The notes beneath the pieces were generated by a model, which was given only the letters and a program-made list of their open reading frames with translations, did not search any database and was not told the origin of the DNA. Below, one piece after another: positions 18,093 to 26,172 of a stretch of DNA of 36,512 nt. Within the stretch, counting starts at the first letter, position 1. Each line of letters starts with the position of its first letter. Both the position numbers and the translations under genes were made by a program. Origin of the DNA: Opitutaceae bacterium (lineage in GTDB: Bacteria > Verrucomicrobiota > Verrucomicrobiia > Opitutales > Opitutaceae); contig PLKS01000133.1 of NCBI GenBank assembly GCA_003140665.1, positions 11,003 through 47,514 of the forward strand, written 5' to 3'.

Positions 18093-19159
18093 GCGAGCCC
18101 GAGAGATTTCATCTCAGCCTTCATGTATCCCATCGCGTAGGCCATCCCGGAATGCCAGGGCGCCGCGCACGCCATCTGTGGCGTGTGATCCGGAACGAGC
18201 ACCCCGTCGAACTTGTTCCTCTTAAGGATCTCGAGCACCCGGTGCATATCCACATCCCCGTCGTCGATGAAGGTCTCCCTGTAGGTCGGCACCTTTCCCG
18301 TGACGTTGCGAAAATGCACGTACCCAAGCCGCTGTTGGCGGCTGAAATCGTCGACGACGTCGTAGATGTCCCCCTCGGTCATCTCAGCAAGGGACCCGAT
18401 GCAGAACTCAAGCGTGTTGGCCGGGCTGGGATTCAGGTCGATGAGCTTCTGGTAGAACCGCGGCTGGTAGACGAGCCGCGGCTGGCCGCGGACGAAGGGC
18501 ATGGGCGGATCGTCGGGGTGGGCTGCAAGCTTCACGCCGGCCTCTTCCGCCACAGGCAGCACCTCGCCGAGAAATCGGTCGAGCCGGCGCCACAACTCCT
18601 CATGGGTGATGGCGGGCACCTCGCCCGGCGGCGCATGGGTGTCATAGACCATGTTCCACACCATACCGTTGAACATCGGCGGGTCATAGGGGCCCTCCAT
18701 GCCGACGGACCGGGCCTCCCCCCTCGCATAGTTGCCGGTGGTGCGGCCGGCCACGCCGGCAATGCTGAAATTGTAGCCCATCATCGGGATCCCCGCGCGT
18801 CCCATTCGCCGGAGGATGGTCTTGACGTTCTCGATGTGCTGCGCGCGCCTTGGCCCGTCGAGAAGCACGTCGTGCCAGTGGGCAGGGTCAAAATTCTCTA
18901 TGGCCTCAAGCTTGAGGCCGGCCGCCTCGACGTCGCTCCGGAGCGCCATCATCTCCTCAAGGGTCCAGAGCTTGTCGGGATCCCCAGCCAGTCCCCAGCC
19001 CCGGTCGGTGCCCGTGGGCTGGCTGTCACGGGCCGCCTGCGAGCTTCCCCGGAAATAGTCGACGAGGTGCGCCACGATGTGCGTGGCGCCCGCCTGCCGC
19101 GCAAACTGGAAGTTCTCGCGCGTGAGCATGTGGCGGTAGAGGCCAAGTCCGAGCTTCAT
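18089..19159 (-). CDS. uxuA: Mannonate dehydratase
   Basis: 356 aa. '[36 protein letters not shown]', '[32 protein letters not shown]', '[12 protein letters not shown]', '[33 protein letters not shown]'. Confidence 0.9.
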   Translation of the reverse strand: MKLGLGLYRHMLTRENFQFARQAGATHIVAHLVDYFRGSSQAARDSQPTGTDRGWGLAGDPDKLWTLEEMMALRSDVEAAGLKLEAIENFDPAHWHDVLLDGPRRAQHIENVKTILRRMGRAGIPMMGYNFSIAGVAGRTTGNYARGEARSVGMEGPYDPPMFNGMVWNMVYDTHAPPGEVPAITHEELWRRLDRFLGEVLPVAEEAGVKLAAHPDDPPMPFVRGQPRLVYQPRFYQKLIDLNPSPANTLEFCIGSLAEMTEGDIYDVVDDFSRQQRLGYVHFRNVTGKVPTYRETFIDDGDVDMHRVLEILKRNKFDGVLVPDHTPQMACAAPWHSGMAYAMGYMKAEMKSLGLA

Positions 19160-19172
19160 GGAAACGTGGGGC

Positions 19173-21227
19173 CTATTGCGCCGCGGCCGCGGTGGCCGCC
19201 ATGTTCTTCGCCAGGAACGCCTCGATCCTGGTATACTGCTCCACCCTGTTGGTGAAGTGCAGCATGCCGTGACCCTCGGTGCTCACGATGAAGGAATCGT
19301 AGGGCACGCCGTGTTTCTTCAGTTCCGAGATCAGCCGGGTGGACTGTCCAATGTCCGCGATCGGATCATATCCGCCGTGGGTGACAAATATCGGCACACG
19401 CACCCGGTCTATGTGCCTCACGGGCGCAATGGCGTCGAACTTCGCGGGTTCGTTCCTGGGATCCCCGAGCTGGCGGAGAAGCAGCGCGTACCATGGATCG
19501 AACTGGGAGTAGTCGTACTTTCGGTCACGGATCACCTGCTCCCAGTCGTACACCCCGGATATCGCGACCGCGCAGCGGTAGAGCGAGGGCTCGTCGACCA
19601 CGCCCTTCAACGCAAGGTATCCGCCAAACGAGCCGCCCATGATGGCTATCCGGCCGGCGTCGACGAGCCCGGTTGCGATGAGCGCCTTCGTCGCATCGGT
19701 GACGTCGTAGCTCATCTTCACAAAATCCCACTGATCCTTCTCGGGGAACATCCATGTGCAGCCCGGAGAGGCCCGGTAGTTGGGCTTCAGGACGGCATAG
19801 CCGCGGCTCGCGAGGAATTGGGCCTCCGGGTCGAACCCCCAGTTGTCCCTTGCCCAGGGTCCCCCGTGCGGCAGGACCACCATGGGTGCCGGATGCTCCT
19901 TGGACGCGCCGGCGGGCAGCGTCAGGTAGGCGTCAAGCTGGCGGCCGTCCCGCGTCCTGAACCGGACGATGGCTTCCGGAAGCATCCGTTTGGGGTCGAT
20001 CCAGGGCGCCGACTGCTTGAAAAGGCCCGACCTGTGTGCCTTGAGGTCGACCCAGTCGTAGATCGGGGGCTGCCGGTCGGAATAGGTCATCACGAGGAAA
20101 AAGTCCTGTGCGTCGTCGCTTCCCAGTATGCGCACCACCAAGCCCGGGAATGACCGGTTCAAGGTGCCCTGGAGCCTCTGGTAGGTCTCGTTGAACCATG
20201 TTGTATGGGGACCCTCGCGCTCTGCGGTCGCCCCGATGACCTCTCCGGAAACGGGATCGCGGTATACGCTGCCTATGAAGTCGTAGCCCTTGTCTTCGAC
20301 GAGGATCTCCCCCGGGGTCGCCGTCGCCGCGTCCAGGAATTCAAGCGGGCTGGGCGTCCCCTCCCTGTGCGGCGGCCGCGCGACCAACTCTCCCGGCCTG
20401 TCGCCGCATCCAAGTACGGTCCATCTGTCCAGGTTCACCGGGCACCGGACCCAGGTCCCCTGCATAAACCGCTTCAGCGCAATGTTTCCATTCGAGGCTT
20501 CCAAGGCAAATGCCAATTTCCCGTCCTTGTCGGCAATATAGCTGAGTGTACTCCCTCCCCCGGGCACAGGGTAGCGGTCCAGGATATGGAGGTCGTTGTT
20601 CTCTATCACGGGTTGGATTTCCGACTCCGATATCATGCCCGTGAGCAGGTTCACACCCTTGGCCTTTGAAGCCATCGCGGAGCTGACGGTGGCCGCACCC
20701 AGGTCCTGCCAGGGCGGCCGGAGCTGGTCGATGCTGTTCCAGACAAGGGGACTTAGCCGATCGGACCTCGGGATCGCGATCAGGCTCGTGCCCCAATACT
20801 GCAGGATGGGGTAGGTGTTGGCGAGATCGCCGACATCCGCCGCGAACAGACCGATTCCATACAGCTTCTGCGTGGATACCTGGTATACGAGCCGCTTGTC
20901 GTTCAGCCAGAAGACGTCGTTCACATCCAGGTCGCCCTGCTGGCCAAGCAAATCGTATTTCTGGGATGCAAGATCATACACAAGCAGCAGATGGTTGTCC
21001 TCGCCGGCAGTGACGATGGCCGCGACATGGGTGCCCGACGGACTCAGTTTCGGCTCCCGCAGCAGCGCCGGCCGCAGGAAATCGGCCGCGGGGATCTGCT
21101 GGTCGGCCGGTACGGGCGTGAGCCGCTTGAGCGCGGGCAAATCCTCGGACTGCAGGGGCGCGACGCAGCACAACCCGGCGATGATGATGGCGACGGTTAG
21201 CTTCCTGGAGGGCAACGGGAAGGACAT
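19173..21227 (-). CDS. S9-family (prolyl oligopeptidase-like) secreted hydrolase
   Basis: 684 aa. Signal-like N-terminus; 'PMVVLPHGGPWARDNWGFDPEAQFLASRGYAVLKPNYRAS', 'IAIMGGSFGGYLALKGV' (GxSxGGY), 'PIFVTHGGYDPIADIGQS', 'TEGHGM'. Confidence 0.88.
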   Translation of the reverse strand: MSFPLPSRKLTVAIIIAGLCCVAPLQSEDLPALKRLTPVPADQQIPAADFLRPALLREPKLSPSGTHVAAIVTAGEDNHLLLVYDLASQKYDLLGQQGDLDVNDVFWLNDKRLVYQVSTQKLYGIGLFAADVGDLANTYPILQYWGTSLIAIPRSDRLSPLVWNSIDQLRPPWQDLGAATVSSAMASKAKGVNLLTGMISESEIQPVIENNDLHILDRYPVPGGGSTLSYIADKDGKLAFALEASNGNIALKRFMQGTWVRCPVNLDRWTVLGCGDRPGELVARPPHREGTPSPLEFLDAATATPGEILVEDKGYDFIGSVYRDPVSGEVIGATAEREGPHTTWFNETYQRLQGTLNRSFPGLVVRILGSDDAQDFFLVMTYSDRQPPIYDWVDLKAHRSGLFKQSAPWIDPKRMLPEAIVRFRTRDGRQLDAYLTLPAGASKEHPAPMVVLPHGGPWARDNWGFDPEAQFLASRGYAVLKPNYRASPGCTWMFPEKDQWDFVKMSYDVTDATKALIATGLVDAGRIAIMGGSFGGYLALKGVVDEPSLYRCAVAISGVYDWEQVIRDRKYDYSQFDPWYALLLRQLGDPRNEPAKFDAIAPVRHIDRVRVPIFVTHGGYDPIADIGQSTRLISELKKHGVPYDSFIVSTEGHGMLHFTNRVEQYTRIEAFLAKNMAATAAAAQ

Positions 21228-21468
21228 GTCTTGGGCCGTGGGGCCTAGGTTTGCGTATCCCGACCGCTATGCCGCCTGGGAACAATAAGATTCTCGGGGC
21301 ATGGCAGAGACCGACTGCCAAGAGGCAAGTCCGCCGCCGGCGCGCACAAGGCACCGGGATGTTGCCGCTGACCAGCGAGGATTTCTGCGCCCACGGCGCG
21401 CGCGGCTCCTCTGGATCCGGGTTGGGATGAGTTGCCTCAAGTCCGAGTCGAATTATGCGTAGGGTGCC

Positions 21469-23093
21469 ATGAATCGCCGCCCCTCCCTCCGCACCCTCCT
21501 CCTGACCTCCGTTTCGCTGGCCTGTCTGGGGGGAACCGCCGGCGCGCAGGCCGAAGCCGGCTCCTTGCCGCACTTTATCCAAAAGGACGGCAGGCACGCT
21601 TTCATCGTGGACGGCGCGCCCTTCCTGATGCTGGCCGGCCAGTGCAACAATTCGAGCGCATGGCCGGACACGCTTCCCGGCGTGTGGGATGCCATCGAGC
21701 GCCTGCATGCCAACACGCTCGAGGCCCCCGTTTATTGGGAGCAATTCGAACCTGAAAAGGGAAGCTATGACCCTTCGATCGTCGACACGATGATCCGGCA
21801 GGCGCGGGAGCATCATGTCCGCCTCGTTCTGCTTTGGTTCGGAACTTGGAAGAACGGAAGCTCACACTACATGCCGCTCTGGATGAAGGCGCAGCCATCG
21901 CTCTTCCCCCGGATCATTGGAAAGACCGGCCTGAGCGTGGATTCGCCATCGCCTCACGCCCCCGCGACACTGGAAGCCGATATCCGGGCGTTTACGGCCC
22001 TGATGCACCACCTCAAGGTGACTGATTCCCTTCATACGGTCGTCATGGTCCAGGTGGAGAACGAGTCCGGGGCGTGGAACAGCATCCGCGACTACTCGCC
22101 CGCGGCGCAGGCGATCTTTGGGCAGCCAGTGCCGCACGAGCTCCTTGATGCGCTTGGGATGGCGCCGGGGCGACCTGGACCGCGGCGTTCGGAGTGGATG
22201 CCGACGAATTCTTCCATGCGTGGTCGGTCGCGCGCTTCGTCGGCCAGGTGGCGGCCGCGGGGAAGGCGGAATATGCGCTCCCGATGTACGCCAATGCCGC
22301 GCTGCGCGATCCGATATCGCCGGGACCCGCGGGCACCTACGAGAGCGGCGGCCCGACCGACAACGTGCTCTCGATATGGAAAGCCGCCGCCCCGGCGCTG
22401 GACGTGCTGGCGCCCGACATATACGTGAAGGATTCCGGGCGCTACAGGAGGGTCCTGGAACTCTATTCCCGGCCTGACAATCCCCTCTTCGTGCCGGAAA
22501 GCGGGGGCGCTCCCTGGACCGCGCGGATGTTCTTCGCCGCGCTCGGCAAGGGAGCCGTCGGATGGGCGCCCTTCGGGATCGACCGCGGGCGGGACGGCTA
22601 CGTTCCCATCCCGGGGCTGAACCCGGGCGACGATCCCCTGGCGCCGTTTGCCATGAACTACCGGATCGTCGAGCCCATCATGCGCGAGGTCGCACGCCTG
22701 AACTTCGAGGGAAAGCTGCAGGCCGTCGCCGAGGAGAAGGATGAACACGTCCAAACAATGGACTTCGCCGGCTGGAAGGCCGTTGTCTCATATGGCGTGA
22801 GGCCCTTCGGCCCGGGGTGGGATCCCCAGGGAAACCCGGAGGCCGCCGGGCGGGCGCTTGTCGCACAGGTCGGGGCGGACGACTTCCTCGTCGCGGGATA
22901 TTCGTGCAGGGTCGACTTCCACCCTTCCGACCCGTCCTCAAAGGCCCAGCGCGAATTCATCCGGGTCGAGGAGGGCACCTATGACGGCGGCGTGTTCAGG
23001 CCGGCGCGCATCTGGAACGGCGACCAGACGGACTGGGGACTGAACTTTGGCTCGGTGCCGGTCGTCCTGCGGGCCCGCATCGGGACATTCTAG
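21469..23093 (+). pseudogene. GH35/DUF5597-like beta-galactosidase, interrupted by an apparent one-base frameshift near 22156-22160
   Basis: The N-terminal part (frame of 21469) reads MNRRPSLRTLLLTSVSLACLGGTAGAQ...FMLAGQCNNSSAWPDTLPGVWDAIERLHANTLEAPVYWEQFEPEKGSYD...VVMVQVENESGAW. The continuation lies in the frame of 22194: ...DGAGATWTAAFGVDADEFFHAWSVARFVGQVAAAGKAEYALPMYANAALRD... to the stop at 23093. May be a sequencing error rather than a true pseudogene. Confidence 0.8.
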
Positions 23094-23125
23094 GGCACCG
23101 CGGACAACACCTGGATTCGGCAGCG

Positions 23126-25870
23126 TCACTTCGGACGCGCGATATCCTGCGACGCGGGAATGGCCCCCTGCTCCTCCTGGCGGCGTGCAATGCCGAGGTT
23201 CTTGCGAGCCTCCGCGTATTCCGGATCAATCTTGAGCGCCATCTCGAACTGGGCCGCGGCCTCGTCCGCCCTCCCGCCCTCGATGAGGGCTATGCCAAGA
23301 TTGTTGTGGGTCCGGGCGTCGCCGGGCTCGATGCCCAATGCCCTCCTGTAGTCGGCAACGGCCTCCGCCGGTCGCCCCCGCTTCAACGAGAAGTTGCCGA
23401 GGTTTATGAGGGCGCCGGCGAATTCCGGATCGATCGCCAATGCCCTTTGGTAATGGACGACCGCCTCGTCCGACCGTCCCTCCTGCATGAGGACGGCTCC
23501 AAGGTCGCTCTCCACGCGCGCATTCCTGGGCTCGAGTTCCAGGACCCTTTGAAACTGGATCGCGGCCTCTCCCAGCCGCCCCTTCTGCGCAAGGGCGCCG
23601 GCAAGGTTGTCGTGGGCCTCGGCGAAGTCCGCGCTGATTTCCACCGTCCTCTGGAACTGGGCGATGGCGTCGTCCACCCGCCCGAGCTGCAGGAGCGCGT
23701 TCCCCAGGTTGAAATGCGCCTCGGCGTAGTCGCCGTTTATCTCCAGCGCCTTTTGGAAATGGGCGACCGCCTCGTCCATCGTTCCCCTCTTCAGCAGCGC
23801 GTTGCCCAGGTTGTTGTGGGCCTCGGCAAAGCCCGGCCGAATTTCCAGCGCCCTCTTGAAATGGGCGATGGACCCGTCGACCTTCCCCTCGCCCATGAGC
23901 GCATTGGCCAGGTTGAAATGCGCATCCGCATAGGCCCCGTCGATCTCCAGGGCCCTCTCAAACTGGACGACCGCCCCTTCCAGCAGGTGCTCGTGCATCA
24001 GCGCCAGCCCGAGGCTGTTGTGGGTCTCGGCGTCGCCGGGCGTCAGGTCCGCGGCGATCCGGAGCTGGGAAATCGCATCGTCGCCCCGCCCCTCCTGGCG
24101 GAAGGCCGCCGCGAGGTTCTCGTGGGCGAGCGCGTTGTTCGGCTCGATCTTCAGCGCCTCTCGAAACTGCCCGGCCGCATCATCCGCCTGCTGCTTTCGC
24201 AGGAGCGCGGCGCCGAGGTTGATGTGGGTCTCGGCCTTCATGGGCGCGATCCCCAACGCCCTTTGGAACTGAAGGATGGCCCGGTCGACCCTCCCCTGGC
24301 GCAGCATTGCGACACCGAGCTCGTTGAGCGCTCCGACATCGTCGGGTTCGATTTCCAGGGCCTTTCTGAATTGCTCCGCGGCCTGGTCGACACGGCCCTC
24401 GTTCAGGAGGACTCCGCCCAGATTCTCGAAGGCCATCCAGCATTCCGGATTCCTTGCAATCGTCGTCCGCCAGAGCGTCTCCGCATCGGCATACATCGCG
24501 CTTTGCCGCGACGTCAGCCACGAGAGGCCGGCCACCACGCAGGCGGCCGCAACCATTCCGGCGATGCGCCCGGTCCGCGAAAGGCGGCCCGCGGCGATTG
24601 CGAGCGCCGCTGCCGTGCCGGAAACGACGACGGCAGCCGCGAGGTATTGGAAATGGTCGGCGACGTACGAGTAGACGAAGGGATAGACGTTGACGAAGCC
24701 AAGGGCTGGAAAAAGCGTGCCCGCAAACAGCAACGCGCACGCCAGGGGGCCCCGGGCGCGCCTGCGGAGGGCATACAGGGCCGCCAGCGCGGCGGCGGCC
24801 GACGCCGGAAAGAGGTATTGCCAGACCGCCCGGGAATCCACGCCCCAGCGCGGGTAGATGAAAGCCAGGTCGACCGGCCAGAAGATCTTTCCCAGGTAGA
24901 ACCAGAGGGCCCGCCCGGCGATGAGGAAGCGGTCTGCAAGGCCCAGGTCGAAGGCCTTGCCGCTCGCGCCGATGTACGTCCTTTCCACCCAGGCCGTAAC
25001 GGCGCCGGCTGCGGCGCCCAGGCAAAGCCATGGAGCAAGGGGCCGGACGTCGCCTTTCCAGGACAGCCGTCCGCGCTTCCACCAGAGAATGACAAGGAGC
25101 GCGGCGGGAAGCGTGGCTGCGACGCTCTTCGTCGCGAGCGCCATGCCGAAAAGGCCCAGGCCGAGCACGTACCACAAGGCATGGCGCTCCCGGTCGAATC
25201 GGAGATAGGCCAGCGCAGCCGTCAGATAGAAGACTCCCGAAAGGGTGTTTTTCTGCTCGGAGATCCAGGCGACGGACTCGACGCAGACGGGGTGAACCGC
25301 GAATGCCGATGCGGCAAGGAGCGCCCCGGGCGTGGTCAGGCGCCGCAGAAGGCGGTAGAGGAGCCACGCTACGGCCGCGTGCAAGAGGACGTTGGCCAGG
25401 TGATATCCAAGCGCCGAATCGGCCCACAACCTGTACTCCAGCCAAAAGGCGGTGTGCAGGAGCGGATAATACTGCTGTGTCGCGCCGGGCTCGAACCAGA
25501 TCCTCCAGAGGCCGCCGATCGGGCGCAGGTCCGCGCGGGTCACGTGACCGTTGTCGTCCCATATGAAACCGGCGTGCCACACCGGCCAGTACGCGGTGAG
25601 TGTCAGCGCCAGCAACAACAGGCCGACGAGCCACTCCCTGCGCGCAGGATGCCAGCCGGATTCCGGCGCGCCGCCGCGCGATGCGGGCGGCCCGTCGGCT
25701 AGCGGCCGCCCAATCGTCGAGGCCCCCGGCTCCTCCGTCCCCGGCGCCCCCGAGGCGGCCGAAGGCCGGCACGGGCCTGTGGGCTTGGGACCGGCCGCCT
25801 TTTTTTCCGGCTTCCGCGTCATACGACTGCCATCATAATAGCCCACTTTCATGGTCGCAGGTAACGTCAA
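23126..25870 (-). CDS. Polytopic membrane protein with C-terminal TPR array (TMTC / O-mannosyltransferase-like)
   Basis: 914 aa. 'GFIWDDNGHVTRADL', 'YYPLLHTAFWLEYRLWADSALGYHLANVLLHAAVAWLLYRLLRRL', 'AFAVHPVCVESVAWISEQKNTLSGVFYL', 'YSYVADHFQYLAAA', then many 'A.FN LG..L...G..DEA...F..AL.I.P' repeats. TTG start; ATG at 25852 also possible. Confidence 0.87.
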   Translation of the reverse strand: MTLPATMKVGYYDGSRMTRKPEKKAAGPKPTGPCRPSAASGAPGTEEPGASTIGRPLADGPPASRGGAPESGWHPARREWLVGLLLLALTLTAYWPVWHAGFIWDDNGHVTRADLRPIGGLWRIWFEPGATQQYYPLLHTAFWLEYRLWADSALGYHLANVLLHAAVAWLLYRLLRRLTTPGALLAASAFAVHPVCVESVAWISEQKNTLSGVFYLTAALAYLRFDRERHALWYVLGLGLFGMALATKSVAATLPAALLVILWWKRGRLSWKGDVRPLAPWLCLGAAAGAVTAWVERTYIGASGKAFDLGLADRFLIAGRALWFYLGKIFWPVDLAFIYPRWGVDSRAVWQYLFPASAAAALAALYALRRRARGPLACALLFAGTLFPALGFVNVYPFVYSYVADHFQYLAAAVVVSGTAAALAIAAGRLSRTGRIAGMVAAACVVAGLSWLTSRQSAMYADAETLWRTTIARNPECWMAFENLGGVLLNEGRVDQAAEQFRKALEIEPDDVGALNELGVAMLRQGRVDRAILQFQRALGIAPMKAETHINLGAALLRKQQADDAAGQFREALKIEPNNALAHENLAAAFRQEGRGDDAISQLRIAADLTPGDAETHNSLGLALMHEHLLEGAVVQFERALEIDGAYADAHFNLANALMGEGKVDGSIAHFKRALEIRPGFAEAHNNLGNALLKRGTMDEAVAHFQKALEINGDYAEAHFNLGNALLQLGRVDDAIAQFQRTVEISADFAEAHDNLAGALAQKGRLGEAAIQFQRVLELEPRNARVESDLGAVLMQEGRSDEAVVHYQRALAIDPEFAGALINLGNFSLKRGRPAEAVADYRRALGIEPGDARTHNNLGIALIEGGRADEAAAQFEMALKIDPEYAEARKNLGIARRQEEQGAIPASQDIARPK
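23150..24500 (-). repeat. About 13 tandem 34-aa tetratricopeptide repeats
   Basis: Regular 'AEAHFNLGNALLQLGRVDDAIAQFQRTVEI...' units spaced about 102 nt in the C-terminal part of 23126..25870. Boundaries approximate. Confidence 0.88.
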
Positions 25871-26172
25871 AAAAAGGCCGTCTTGCCTGGGCTGCCCCTC
25901 GTGGGATCCAAGGATTTCCCGGCCGCATCTCGATTTCCTAAGTTGTTGTTAATAAATATACAAGCCATCCACATGTTTTTGCCGAAATTAAGACTGCCTC
26001 AAAAGGGCACAATCGCATCCACCGAATGTCTAGCCGCTTTCGTCCGTTCTTTTTCCCGACTTCGTCCGTCCAGTCCAGAAGGGTCGCCTTCGAAGCCAGG
26101 TCCCCCGGTCCAGGTTCGGACGGCAGCCTTCAGGTTGACGTCGAATCAAATGCCAGCGTCTTGATAGCGCAG

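Noticed and set aside
19165-21248. Shared 11-mer 'cgtggggccta' upstream of both the uxuA and S9 starts as a regulatory motif
   Set aside because: 11-mer matches of this kind are expected by chance in a 36-kb GC-rich window; no further extension or palindromic structure.
23150-24500. Regular repeats considered as CRISPR or non-coding tandem array
   Set aside because: Periodicity is 102 nt and in frame, encoding TPRs; no identical short repeats with unique spacers.
23306-25702. 798-aa plus-strand ORF opposite the TMTC/TPR gene
   Set aside because: Apparent repetitiveness is the antisense image of the 102-nt TPR period; no independent domain.
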